64,000 bases of DNA, from NCBI GenBank assembly GCA_030998225.1, contig JAPYXD010000250.1, forward strand, positions 620,001 through 684,000. The letters run 5' to 3'. Source of the DNA: Diplolepis rosae. Its lineage: Eukaryota; Arthropoda; Insecta; Hymenoptera; Diplolepididae. The notes beneath the pieces are model-generated. The model was not told where the DNA came from. It saw only the letters and a program-made list of their open reading frames with translations, and made no database searches. Of this stretch, positions 49,656-61,945 are shown in pieces. Position numbers and translations under genes: made by a program. The number at the start of each line of letters is the position of its first letter. Within the stretch, counting starts at the first letter, position 1.

Positions 49656-50951
49656 ATAATTTTTGAAGATAAACTACGAAGAAAGTACATAAATTATATG
49701 TGAATTTACACCTCAAACTTTTCTTGATATGATGTCAAGTCAACAAACCTTTACTAAAAAATAAAATTTTTTGGAATTTAACATCTTTTATATGACAATT
49801 CGTATATATATATAAACTACCATCGGAAATTACAGATTGACCTGGAGTTTCAGCTTTCGTCAAAGTGTTTTATTTTATAGAAAGATATTACAAAAGAAAT
49901 TTTAATTTAGATCTAGATTTCAAAAGGTTTTTTTCAGTATGTCTTCATAGTGATTTCTTAACCTAATCAAAATATTTTTAGAAATTCTTTCCTGGATTCT
50001 ATCTTGAAGTTGAACAGAAGTCAAAAAAGTCATGCAATTTTTAAAATATGTAGCTTCTTCAAGAAGTTTTTAAAAATCGATGTATATCATATTTTAATAA
50101 ATTTAGAAATTTTTATCAAAATATTGATAGTTTGGAATTTTGAATTCTTCAAATAAATGTAGTACAATCATCATTTGAAATTTGATGATTTTTCATTACC
50201 ATGTTTGATTCTAGAGCAGAATCTAGCAGAAACATTCCAAAAACATCTTAATTAGTTGGAAAAATACTATGAAAACTTACCTTTGAAATGAGACTTTTTG
50301 AATTTTCGTCAAATCTTTACGTTTTGAGATCCCTTGAGTCAGAAAAAACGATTTTTACGAAAGTGTCTGTCTGTCTGTCTGTCTGTCCGTCTGGAGTAGT
50401 AATAGGTCATATACTCAAAAACTCTGGATAGAAAAAAATTGTCGGATTGAATTGAGCTTTGGCATACATTATCGCAGCTGAAAAAGTAAGGACAAGTTCG
50501 TTAACCAGCTACATCTGACAAAAATTGTCAAAATAGGAGCATTTTTTGTGTTTTTGAAAAAAACTTTATGAAAAAATCAAAAATTTTAAGACTGGTTTCT
50601 GATAATTGTCGTAAAGCTCTACTAATTATCCTCATAATATTTTGCAATTAAAATAAAATTAAGAAAGTCACAGTATATTAAAACTTGAAAAAAGTCAATA
50701 TCCATTTTCCAGTTAAATTATACGAGATACGAATAAAAGTTATGATAAAAAGTGGTTTACTACATAAAGATCTACAAGAGTAATAACTGTAAAGTGGCAT
50801 GCTTGATGACATGTCTGCTATTATATTGACCCAAAATTCACAGCATTTTTGTTAATTTCTCATTTTTTTGGCATTGGGTCAGCCTCTTTTTATTTTCTTT
50901 TATTAATATTATCAATGCTACTTACAATAAAAAACGCAAAAAAAGAGAGAA

Positions 50952-50994
50952 GGCAAACGTTTGGGCTACATATGCGGGGGCCCTCTTCAGTGCC
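50952..50994 (-). ncRNA. Decayed hammerhead motif
   Basis: Equivalent to 40482-40522, but with CAAA in place of the invariant GAAA and two altered stem II bases. Expected to be inactive. Confidence 0.5.
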
Positions 50995-51125
50995 ATAAAT
51001 TAAAAGATTAATTCAAAATTTTCGTAAAAGATAAAAATGTAGAAGATAGTTAAAATAAGGATAATAATGAAACTCAAAAGCTCATTATCTCATTGCTTGC
51101 AATTCTAAATGAACAAGTCCAGTAA

Positions 51126-53088
51126 GAGTCAAATTTTCTCAAGTGGGCCACCAAAAACGGAACTATCGATTTTGAAGATCTTTTTCACTTTTTCCAATAG
51201 CTTGAAACATTATAAGTGCTACCACAAAATATTTTGATGAAATTCGCTTTTTTCTAGTAGTTGTTTATAAACAATTTTTAGGCTAAGTTTTCGTAAAACG
51301 GCTATATTTCAGTTTACTAACAATGCGATTAGAGTGAAATATAAAACAAACATATAAAAATGTTTGAAAAACTATTGACGAGTAAATTTATATTCATATT
51401 TTTTTTTGTTTATAAAAAATTAAAATTTTTATAAACAAATGCAAATTTTTTGAACTTCTCATATAGGTAGGGAAAAAAATCAAAATGCCTTGGATGTGGC
51501 AAACATTCAGCTTTAATCATAAAAAAAACATTTTAGTACAATTCACAAACAAAAGAGTCGTCAATTTTTTTATGCAAGCTGGCACGCGCTCAGGTGCTAC
51601 CGAGTCATCTCGTCGGCGCCAGCTATAACCGTTTTTCGTTGGCTATTAAGTATCAGTATTTTCTTTTGTTCATTTGCATGATTATACAATATAATTCTCA
51701 CAATGTCATTTTTAAATGCGTGAAGAAGAATTGCACGCATTTTGTGTTAAGGTTTTATGTCAATCAAATAGTAAGAAATGACGCATTATAAAAAAAAACG
51801 CTTCCGTATTTATTCAAGTATTTGTTGTACAACGTCGCTGTTAGCTGCAGAAAATACTTTGCATCGAATTTTTTTATTTTCAATTGGTTTGTAACAATGA
51901 TAGGCCCGTGTATTTTCATTCTTGAAAAATAAATTTGAATAAAAAAATATTAAAAAATTTTACTATTTCTGATGGAGCAGGCTCTCAATACAAAAACAGA
52001 TTTGATTTTGTGAATTTGTTAAATCATAAAAAAGATTTCGTTATAGAAGCCGAGTGGCATTTCTTTGCAACATCACATGGAAAAGGGGCGTGTTATGGAA
52101 TTGGAGGGTGCGTCAAAAGAAATGCTTACCGTGCTAGTTTACAAAACAGAAATTCGAAAAAAATAACAAATACTACAGAATTGTACAAGTGGGAAACTGA
52201 ATTTTTCAATAAAATTTATTTTGATTTCTGCACAGTTGAAGAATTCGAAAATCACAAAAAAAATTGGAATCTCGATTTGCAACAGCAAAAACCGTAAAAA
52301 ATACACGGGCCTATCATTGTTACAAACCAATTGAAAATAAAAAAATTCAATGCAAAGTATTTTCTGCAGCTAAAAGCGACGTTGTACAACAAATACTTGA
52401 ATAAATACGGAAGCGTTTTTTTTATAATGCGTCATTTCTTACTATTTGATTGACATAAAACCTTAACACAAAATGCGTGCAATTCTTCTTCACGCATTTA
52501 AAAATGATATTGTGAGAATTATATTGTATAATCATGCAAATAAACAAAAGAAAATACTGATACTTAATAGCCAACGAAAAACGGTTATAGCTGGCGCCGA
52601 CGAGATGACTCGGTAGCACCTGAGCGCGTGCCAGCTTGCATAAAAAAATTGACGACTCTTTTGTTTGTGAATTGTACTAAAATGTTTTTTTTTATGATTG
52701 AAGCTGAATGTTTGCCACATCCAAGGCATTTTGATTTTTTTCCCTACCTATATGAGAAGTTCAAAAAATTTGCATTTGTTTATAAAAATTTTAATTTTTT
52801 ATAAACAAAAAAAAATATGAATATAAATTTACTCGTCAATAGTTTTTCAAACATTTTTATATGTTTGTTTTATATTTCACTCTAATCGCATTGTTAGTAA
52901 ACTGAAATATAGCCGTTTTACGAAAACTTAGCCTAAAAATTGTTTATAAACAACTACTAGAAAAAAGCGAATTTCATCAAAATATTTTGTGGTAGCACTT
53001 ATAATGTTTCAAGCTATTGGAAAAAGTGAAAAAGATCTTCAAAATCGATAGTTCCGTTTTTGGTGGCCCACTTGAGAAAATTTGACTC
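51126..53088. mobile_element. Foldback transposon with about 790-bp inverted arms
   Basis: The arms 51126-51918 and 52297-53088 are near-perfect inverted copies starting GAGTCAAATTTTCTCAAGTG. A TAA duplication flanks it (51123-51125, 53089-53091), and element U copy 1 has the empty site at about 40650 ('ccagtaagcaac'). TWA target duplications are typical of PIF/Harbinger, but the coding loop does not show its nuclease, so the superfamily is open. The near-identity of the arms suggests recent insertion or gene conversion between arms. Confidence 0.88.
51935..52297 (+). CDS. Fragment of a transposon-associated protein in the foldback loop
   Basis: An open frame of 120 codons fills the 378-bp loop between the inverted arms. 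It has no ATG start in a useful position (the frame begins near TTG) and is probably an internal or terminal exon fragment. The conserved-looking core is FTISDGAGSQYKNR (about 9-22), AEWHFFATSHGKGACYGIGG (about 39-58) and VKRNAYRASLQ. I recall similar segments, with the SDG...QYKN and SHGKG...GIGG motifs, in uncharacterised animal proteins that look transposon-derived. The Asp and His/Gly motifs could belong to a nuclease fold, but that is a guess. It may be the relic of the autonomous element's transposase. Confidence 0.5.
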   Translation: MNKKILKNFTISDGAGSQYKNRFDFVNLLNHKKDFVIEAEWHFFATSHGKGACYGIGGCVKRNAYRASLQNRNSKKITNTTELYKWETEFFNKIYFDFCTVEEFENHKKNWNLDLQQQKP

Positions 53089-53091
53089 TAA

Positions 53092-54500
53092 GCAACAACA
53101 CGAATTGGAAAAAATATGTAGAATTCACTGTATATAGAAAACCGGATAAAATGAACGAAAAACTTAGAAATTTATAAACAACAGGCCAGAATTTTTGTTT
53201 GTTTTTTTTTCCTTTATAAAGAACGGATGACCATTTCTTCGACCGTTATATTATTATATCATATAGATTTGGTTTCGTCGGTCTTAAGGTCAATAAAACA
53301 ACATTAAAGAAAAATTATTGAATCAACTTATATCAATAAAAATATTAATATTTCAATAAATTTGAAGGCTGAAATTATGAATATTAATCGAATTTGCCAT
53401 GAAATTATTTAACATATGATTTTCAAGTTTGTGTTCTCAAGCTTTAGCGCACTTTTCATTAGTGAATTTAATTCAATTTATCGTATCTTCGTCTCTCTAT
53501 CCTACAGTTTGCGTTGCTTCATCGGATTGTACTTACACACCGTATTATAATGTAATTTTAAATTATTGAAGCCCTCAATCTTTGAGGCTTTAATTTTAAT
53601 GACATTTTCAAGAATAAGACTGAATCTTTATGTGTGCTTTCGTTTATTTGTAATTTATGTAAGTACTTATTTATTATATCAACACAACATAAAATAGTTC
53701 TCTTTGGCAAAAGAAATTTGATTGTAAATTGATTTGTTCAATTTTTAGTGACATATATATTCCTTGAAAAAGACTCGCAGTGAGGTTGAAACATAGGAGA
53801 ATTTTTGACCAAATATAATGAAGGAGTTTTTTATAGAATGTTGTTTTATTGACCGCAAGACCGACGAAACCAAACCTATATGATATAAAGATCTATAGAA
53901 GTTTGAACTACAACATTTTTTCATAAGATGTATATTTTTCTTTTTATTTAAAAAAAGAAATACCATTGAAAATACGAAATTCAATTTTTTAACTAAAATA
54001 TGTGAAATACGAAAAAAACGTAAGAATGGAAAATTGTTCGTTTTAATAATATATACAAATATTTTCAGATATAGTTTCTGATAAAACGTATATTTTTCAT
54101 TTTAATTTTAAAAAATACGATTAAAATTCAAAAATTCCATTATTTGAACACGATATGTGACATACGAAAAAAACGTTGAGATGGAAAATTATTTGCCTAA
54201 ATGAGGTCTACAAATTCTCAGTAGGACATTTTTTGACAAGATGTATATTTTATGTTTTGGTTTTAAAAAAACACTATTGAAAATAAAAAATTCCATTTTT
54301 GAACCAAAATATGTGAGATACAAAATAAGCGATAATACAAAAAATCGTTTCTTCAAAAAGTCTATGAATTCTCTCCTTTTTTAAATATTTGGAAGAAAAG
54401 AGATTTTTTGTAACCTTGTAAATTATTAGAAAGTTACAGAAATGTATACAGAAAATCGAGCGCGAAGCGCAAGTGTCATGATAAGAATGTGTTCTTTAAG
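53092..54500. other. Element U copy 2, non-coding
   Basis: Continues the Penelope-like insertion (to about 53870) and then family Y sequence, parallel to 40650-42340 of copy 1. No gene. Confidence 0.55.
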
Positions 54501-55925
54501 GCTGATTTTTTGAAAAAACCTTCAGAATACATAACATATTTTAAATGAAAATTTCAATATATAAGTATAAATAAAAGGTTTGATTATTCAAAAGTAAAAT
54601 ATATTATATCTAATATTTTATCGAACAGCACACTTTGAAATTTCATTGGTATGGGGATACACATTTTTGAAATTACACGACTTTTTGTAACATGTTCAAC
54701 CCCAGCATATAGAATCCAGAAAAGTCTTTCTAAAAATATTTCAATTAGGTTAACAAATCACTATGAAGACATAATAAAAAAAATCTTTTAAAATTTTAAT
54801 TTGTTTACATACTTATTAATTTCCTTCAAAGATATCTAAATTAAAATTTCTTTTGTAATATCTTTCGATAAAATAAATCACTTAAACGAAAGTTGAAACT
54901 CCAGGTCAACCTGTAATTTCCGATGGTAATTTATACATATATATATATACAAATTGTCATGTAGAAGATGTAAATTCCAAAAAATGTTATAGTTACAAAG
55001 CTTCAAAATTTTGTAATTAAAATTTTAATATAAAACTTTAAGCATTTATTGACCTTGAATTCCATTGGAAAATTTGTTGTTTGCTGTTACATATTCATAT
55101 GAAGATATTAATGAACACATATTTTAGCTTTTTAATTTATCCACATCTGCTAGAAAATTTTTCCTTTCCATAGACCATTTCATTTTTTTAATGAAAAGTC
55201 TGTGCTTAGGCTACAAAAATATGAGATGAAAATATTTCTAACATAAAACTGAGAATGTAAATTTTAAACTTGAATTTTATGTTTATCTCTTCTTAATAGA
55301 AAATATCTCTTTAACTAAAAAGTTTTTAAATGTACAAAATTGATAAGAAGTATGGAAATTTGAATAGGAAAATATATATTGATTCAAATTTGGAACATTT
55401 ATTGGCATAAAATTTTACTGAAAGTTTATTTTTGAAGTGTTCAAATGCTTATAAAATTTCACACGATATATCAGATTTTTATTTTAGGCAGATTTTTTTC
55501 AAAATATCGGAAAAAAAGTGTGTTTCTTAAATAACATATTTTGTAAATTTGAAATTGTCGTCTGCTTCGCGCCTCTTTTGCACGGTTTCGACAGAAATAC
55601 ACAATTCTCAATTCCGACTCGATAACCGAAAGCGTGAAATCTAAAAATAGCATTGCATGGAGGAAGCGAGGAGAATAAGGAGAAGTGGACGAGCCGTTCT
55701 CACGTGCAAGAGCGACGAAGAAGAAACAAGGGCAGCGCGCGCCGCTGCCCCTCCAAAGAAATTCTGATGGTAAATCATTTCTGGATTTTCTAACTTTCAT
55801 TATTTACCGACGCGCAAAGTACACCTTTTGCGCAACGCGTTCAGAGGGCGTGTTTATGAGCCCACTTATGTGAAATTCTCTTATTCCATTACTTTAGCAA
55901 TCTCCCAACTCATCTCTGCTTTTGT

Positions 55926-56850
55926 AGCGCGTGATACGTGCAACGCGCTCTGGTGAGAAAATTTTGCACATAGAAACTATAAACACTAAGGGAAGTAAGT
56001 TCTCGCCGTTGCAGGCAGGGAGCCGGATATGGCTGCACCATGAAGGAATAATAAGGAGACCAAACTGCCATGGGAAACTTTTCTGAATCTGGCAGGAGCA
56101 ACAGCACGGTTGTTCTCTTCTTACTCACGGGAAAATGTGCGAGTGAGACGAACTTGTCAAATTGATCTAAGCCAGAGAGGTTATGCAACCCGGTACGCGA
56201 CACGACATTGCTAAGAAAAAAATTGATTATATTATATTACATGCGATCTTCAAAATCTCGAAAATTTCTCGGATTAAATCCCCTCACCTTTGAAGGAAAA
56301 AACTATTCAACATTATTTAACACACGATTTACGAAGTAATAACAAATACCATAATTTCCATTTCTAGATTTACAATCTTCTATTCGATATATACTTACCA
56401 CTTTTATAATCCACTCCTTTAGCTTAAATTTATAGGAGTCCTGAGATAATAATTTTTTTTTTAAACTAAATTGAAATTGAACAAATATCTGCCGCTTGCA
56501 AATGATAAAAAAATCAATCAACATAATCACTCTGGCTTAGATCAATTTGACAAGTTCGTCTCACTCGCACATTTTCCCGTGAGTAAGAAGAGGACAACTG
56601 CGCACTTGCGCACTCCTTTCCACTACTTCCAACTTACAAGGCGGGCACTTACCGTGCTGTTGCTCCTGCCAGATTCAGAAAAGTTTCCCATGGCAGTTTA
56701 GTCTCCTTATTATTCCTTCATGGTGCAGCCATATCCGACTCCCTGCCTGCAACGGCGAGAACTTACTTCCCTTAGTGTTTATAGTTTCTATGTGCAAAAT
56801 TTTCTCACCAGAGCGGCGCTGCATGCGGCACGCTCTACAAACGCATTATA
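55926..56850. repeat. Inverted-repeat element around 56.2-56.5 kb
   Basis: Arms of roughly 250-310 bp (55926-56176 and 56531-56838) are inverted copies; shared stretches include 'ttgacaagttcgtctcactc' and 'ggctgcaccatgaaggaata'. The arms are GC-richer than the surroundings. The left arm's outer tip was split off by element U copy 2 (CTTTTGT at 47798). Small open frames in the arms mirror each other and are not genes. Confidence 0.7.
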
Positions 56851-59232
56851 CTAATAGACAAATATTTTAAAAAATTTAAATAATTAAGTTTCTGAACAAT
56901 ATAAAATGAAAAACAGTTCCTAAAATGATTATAGGACATAAAATACACATTTTGCATAAATCAATTAATACAAAATAAAAAAAAGAACACATTAAACTTC
57001 CTAAGATATATATACTGTGGATACGCATGAAGAATTCTTGAGACCCTGAACAAAATTTTTTTCATGTTATCCCCATATAACTGAAAATATATTTGAAAAT
57101 AAATAAAAAGCTTAAGCTTCTAAATAGAAGTATTTCCCATTTTTATTTTCCAGCTTCAAACGAATGAAATGAAAAATAATTATTTTGTTAAGCCCTGTGT
57201 TCAACATGAAAAACCATGTGAAGCGAAATATATACTCAATTAAAAATTTGTAAATGTAACAAAATATATTCATTACTATAAAATTTGCTAGTACATATTT
57301 TTAACATATTTTAAATTTTTAACATTTACAGATCGATGATGACTAGTTAAGTGTCGCAAACCTTGGCTGCTTTTCTTTTCAAGACGCTAAATTTTTAACT
57401 TCCAGCCATTTCCTGTCTTACGAATTGTCTCATTCTTATTTAAAATAAAATTATAAATCACATATGCTAACATCTCTACAGCTTCATTGGCATGTTCTTT
57501 GCATTGAAAAATAAATTTTGTTTCACATGACAAAAAATATTCATTACTATAAAATTTGATAGTACATATTTTTAACATATTTTAAATTTTTAACATGTAC
57601 AGATCGATAATAACTAGTTAAGTGTCGCAAAGCTTGACTGCTTTTTTCTTCAAGACGCTAACTTTTTTAATTTCAGCCATTTCCTGTCTTACGAATTGTC
57701 TCATCCGTATTTGAAGATAAAATTGAATTATATATGCTAACATCTCCACAGCTTCATTGGCATGTTCTTTGCATTGAAAACTAAATTTTGTTTCAGATGA
57801 AGTTAAATCGTCTAGAATTAGATCAAAAGAATTGCTAGACCGGCAATGTTTGTTAAATAGATATTCGACAACTGTGATAAGCTTGTATAAATTAACATTT
57901 GGATGTATGAAATATTTATTTATTCTTGCAAATCTACTCAAACTTTCAGGTAACTGATCTCAAGAAAAGTTTAATGTAAGCAGTTATACGGCCAGTTGTG
58001 TAAAAAATCAAACAATCTCTAACAGCTGGTAAAGCATAATCGTGCGCTACTGCATCTACAAAATCATTAAAATCAGTGTCTTCACAATCGATTATAGCTT
58101 TCAACTTTTCTCCAATTTCTTGAATTGCGCTTTTACTATTGGACTGATGTAATTCTTTCAATTTTGAAATTGTTATTAAGGGCTGCGGAGGGTTGCCATC
58201 GAAAGTACTACAATTTCAAAGCTTTGCAGGTTTTAAAATGCTAAAGGCAACTAATATCTTGTATATTTGCAAGAAGGTTGGTGAACAAACATGATCATTT
58301 GTTCCTCCAGCTAATCTGATATTGCCAAAAAATCTCTAAACAAAAGGAAAGGAACAAAAAATTAGTGAAACTTTTATAAAGTATTGATAATATTCCATTC
58401 GAAATTTCATACTGAATAAAATATTTTTATCTCGTTCAGTTAAATTTTCTGAGATTAAGGAAGCTAAAGAAATACTAAATGGATTTTGAATGCAACATCA
58501 ACGACACTATATTTCTTATACAAATCCATTTTGTAAAAAAATATAAAAGTGCTTTCTTCGATATTTATTTTTCAATGCAAAGAACATGCCGATGAAGCTG
58601 TAGAGATGTTAGCATATGTGATTTAATTTTATTTTAAATAAGAATGAGACAATTCGTAAGACAGGAAATGGCTGAGATTAAAAAAGTTAGCGTCTTGAAG
58701 AAAAAAGCAGCCAAGGTTTGCGACACTTAACTAGTCATCATCGATCTGTACATGTTAAAAATTTAAAATATGTTAAAAATATGTACTAGCAAATTTTATA
58801 GTAATGAATATTTTTTGTTACATTTACAAATTTTTAATTGAGTATATATTTCGCTTCACATGGTTTTTCATGTTGAACACAGGGCTTAACAAAAAAATTA
58901 TTTTTCATTTCATTCGTTTGAAGCTGGAAAATAAAAATGGGAAATACTTCTATTTAGAAGCTTAAGCTTTTTATTTATTTTTAAATATATTTTCAGTTAT
59001 ATGGGGATAACATAAAAAAAATTTTGTTCAGGGTCTCAAGAATTCTTCATGCGTATCCACAGTATATATTTTACGAAGTTTAATGTGTTCTTTTTTTATT
59101 TTGTATTAATTGATTTATGCAAAATGTGTATTTTATGTCCTATAATCATTTTAGGAACTGTTTTTCATTTCATATTGTTCAGAAATTTAATTATTTAAAT
59201 TTTTTCAAATATTTGTCTATTAGTATAATGCT
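56851..59232 (-). mobile_element. P-like transposon relic, copy X3
   Basis: Inverted outer arms (56842-57330 and 58780-59235, with 'attatactaatagacaaata' and its complement at the tips) enclose a minus-strand transposase remnant. The 3' transposase segment recurs at 57290-57540, 57550-57790 and, inverted, at 58560-58760. This is the most complete copy of the family in the window. Confidence 0.6.
57618..58345 (-). pseudogene. P-like transposase C-terminal remnant
   Basis: From 58345 downward the minus strand reads GGTNDHVCSPTFLQIYKIL, then a frame from 58161 to 57946 (ELHQSNSKSAIQEIGEKLK, DFNDFVDAVAHDYALPAV, then CLIFYTTGRITAYIKLFLR). A second frame runs from 57941 to 57618 (LYKLITVVEYLFNKHC and FQCKEHANEAVEMLAYI). 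The order is the same as in copy X2. At least one frameshift and several stops are present. The P/THAP9 assignment is tentative. Confidence 0.5.
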
Positions 59233-59235
59233 TTT

Positions 59236-60210
59236 GTACACGGAGAAAAATAGTTGAAGTAATTTTACTCAACTCTGTCGATTAAACTTGGGACATAAGG
59301 ACATTTGAACATCTATTAAATCCTAGTCGGGTAAAATCAATTTGATATATACCTAATTCACCCAAAGTGAATAACAATAAGCGTTACATAGGGAATAGTA
59401 AGGAGTTGAGTAAAACGTTATCGACGACAGGGCACCAACATGCGTCAGTGGGTTAACATGAAATGTATAAGTATATCACCGACGCTTGAGGTGCTTCAAA
59501 CCGTAGTTGGGTAAAATGAGCATCGAGCGTATTATTTGAACTGGCAATGGTATGGTTCTCTCAAATAAAAAAAAATTCTTACCTCGAGCCTGCCAATAGT
59601 CATCCGGTATATACATAAACAACTTACAAATACATTCACACTATTACGGACGTAGCCAATCATATTTCAAATTACAAATACACTTAAACATATAACCTTA
59701 CATATATAAACCTAATAACAACACTTATATATAGTACGATACGCTTTCGTCGAATCACGCACACGCTCGCTTACCAAAGATATTATAAACCTAGATGCGG
59801 CCAATTATAGTTTGTTGACTTAAATGCAGACGTTGCTTTCGGCGTGTTTTTACCGGTCCCCTCTTGCCCCTCAACGCACCGTAGGATCCGCTAAAATTAG
59901 TTCCTCGATAGCATTATAGAGGCGCTAAATGTATCTCCCTCTAATCCCCTCCACCCGCTGAGATACCATAAACAGTAAGCGCGCTTTAAAAATTTAAATT
60001 TAAATTATATATATTGAAGAAAATTAAAAATTGGTAAACAATGCAAGGAAAAGAGACGTGTAAAGTGTTTCAATGTTACTTTATGTGTATTTTATTTTGC
60101 TTTATAGTATCATTTTGATATTGAAATATGTTACAGTGAACATGCATTGCTAAATTAACTTTCTGTCAGTGAAAGATAAGTACGTGAATGAAAAACCAAT
60201 ATTTAATTAT
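59236..60210. other. Intergenic sequence, no gene
   Basis: Begins with CACGGAGAAAA, the same tip as the 279-bp MITE, so it may start with a related element whose other end I could not find. The rest is unremarkable, with no ORF worth calling. Confidence 0.4.
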
Positions 60211-60256
60211 TATTTAAAGAATTTGAAAATCTTTCTGTGGAAAAAATGACGCTTTC

Positions 60257-60330
60257 GACTGCGCTGGGATTCGAGCCCAGGTCTTTCGATTGCCGGTCGA
60301 CTGCTCTAACCACTGAGCTACACAGGCGTC
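60257..60330 (-). tRNA. tRNA-like sequence, array unit 1 (probably a tRNA-derived repeat)
   Basis: On the minus strand a box A (TAGCTCAGTGG) and a box B (GGCTCGAATCC, one mismatch to consensus) are correctly spaced. The D arm, a 5-bp T stem (CTGGG/CCCAG) and an anticodon stem with loop CCGGCAA form; the anticodon would be GGC (Ala), but position 33 is C instead of T and the acceptor stem pairs only at the outer three bases. So it is more likely the head of a SINE-like repeat than a working tRNA. Confidence 0.45.
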
Positions 60331-60596
60331 CGACATCTCTTTCTCCACAGGAAGATCTCCTTATATCGCCTAGTGGCTCAGCCTTGCGGCTGTAAATGAT
60401 TTCAAATTAATTAGTTGAGTTTGAAATTTTTGTCACTGCCTACATTATCGGAGGATCACTAGTCGCGTATCAGATAGGATACGTTGTCGACAGGTGTCCT
60501 CGTAGACAATTTCAAACTCTTATATCGCAAATAATGCAAATAAATTCAATATTTAAAGAATTTGAAAATCTTTCTGTGGAAAAAAATGACGCTTTC

Positions 60597-60670
60597 GACT
60601 GCGCTGGGATTCGAGCCCAGGTCTTTCGATTGCCGGTCGACTGCTCTAACCACTGAGCTACACAGGCGTC
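60597..60670 (-). tRNA. tRNA-like sequence, array unit 2
   Basis: Same sequence as unit 1, including C at position 33 and the poor acceptor stem. Confidence 0.45.
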
Positions 60671-60934
60671 CGACATCTCTTTCTCCACAGGAAGATCTCC
60701 TTATATCGCCTAGTGGCTCACCCTTGCGGCTGTAAATGATTTCAAATTAATTAGTTGAGTTTGAAATTTTTGTCACTGCCTACATTATCGGAGGATCACT
60801 AGTCGCGTATCAGATAGGATACGTTGTCGACAGGTGTCCTCGTAGACAATTTCAAACTCTTATATCGCAAATAATGCAAATAAATTCAATATTTAAAGAA
60901 TTTGAAAATCTTTCTGTGGAAAAATGACGCTTTC

Positions 60935-61008
60935 GACTGCGCTGGGATTCGAGCCCAGGTCTTTCGATTGCCGGTCGACTGCTCTAACCACTGAGCTACA
61001 CAGGCGTC
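60935..61008 (-). tRNA. tRNA-like sequence, array unit 3
   Basis: Same sequence as unit 1. Confidence 0.45.
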
Positions 61009-61273
61009 CGACATCTCTTTCTCCACAGGAAGATCTCCTTATATCGCCTAGTGGCTCAGCCTTGCGGCTGTAAATGATTTCAAATTAATTAGTTGAGTTT
61101 GAAATTTTTGTCACTGCCTACATTATCGGAGGATCACTAGTCGCGTATCAGATAGGATACGTTGTCGACAGGTGTCCTCGTAGACAATTTCAAACTCTTA
61201 TATCGCAAATAATGCAAATAAATTCAATATTTAAAGAATTTGAAAATCTTTCTGTGGAAAAAATGACGCTTTC

Positions 61274-61347
61274 GACTGCGCTGGGATTCGAGCCCAGGTC
61301 TTTCGATTGCCGGTCGACTGCTCTAACCACTGAGCTACACAGGCGTC
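61274..61347 (-). tRNA. tRNA-like sequence, array unit 4
   Basis: Same sequence as unit 1. Confidence 0.45.
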
Positions 61348-61945
61348 CGACATCTCTTTCTCCACAGGAAGATCTCCTTATATCGCCTAGTGGCTCAGCC
61401 TTGCGGCTGTAAATGATTTCAAATTAATTAGTTGAGTTTGAAATTTTTGTCACTGCCTACATTATCGGAGGATCACTAGTCGCGTATCAGATAGGATACG
61501 TTGTCGACAGGTGTCCTCGTAGACAATTTCAAACTCTTATATCGCAAATAATGCAAATAAATTCAATATTTAAAGAATTTGAAAATCTTTCTGTGGGCAG
61601 TCGACCGGCAATCGAAAGACCTGGGCTCGAATCCCAGCGCAGTCGAAAGCGTCATTTTTTCCACAGAAAGATTTTCAAATTCTTTAAATATTGAATTTAT
61701 TTGCATTATTTGCGATATAAGAGTTTGAAATTGTCTACGAGGACACCTGTCGACAACGTATCCTATCTGATACGCGACTAGTGATCCTCCGATAATGTAG
61801 GCAGTGACAAAAATTTCAAACTCAACTAATTAATTTAATTATTATAATTTGAACATGTATGCAATAGAAAGAGAATTAGTTTCTTATTTTTAAAAAGTTT
61901 AATTTTTAATTTTCATATTTTCGTATTTTTAATTCTTTTTTTTTA

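Larger units (their letters stand above)
47805..55918. mobile_element. TIR DNA element U, copy 2
   Basis: Same 32-bp terminal inverted repeats as copy 1 (CAGAGATGAG...CTCATCTCTG), flanked by CTTTTGT (47798-47804, 55919-55925). 8114 bp, or about 6.1 kb without the foldback element at 51126-53088. It has no giant retroelement and so shows the empty target near 49795 ('attcgtatatatata'). It lacks the 42355-44555 segment of copy 1. No transposase found. Confidence 0.82.
60211..61850 (-). repeat. Tandem array of about 339-bp tRNA-related repeats
   Basis: Four head-to-tail units with nearly identical sequence and periods of 340, 338 and 339 bp, followed by a fifth unit in inverted orientation (61595-61850) that starts inside the tRNA-like part. 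Each unit has a tRNA-like head on the minus strand and a body that includes 'cgtatcagataggatacg'. The inverted fifth copy lets the last junction fold into a hairpin. The homogeneity suggests recent amplification or gene conversion. Confidence 0.88.

Noticed and set aside
51594..51791. 65-codon ORF repeated in both arms of the foldback element (also 52422-52619)
   Set aside because: A consequence of the inverted arms; no domain and no start context, so not a gene.
60211..61572. CRISPR-like regular repeat array
   Set aside because: Unit length about 339 bp with no unique spacers; eukaryotic context and tRNA-like heads indicate a tandem SINE-type repeat.
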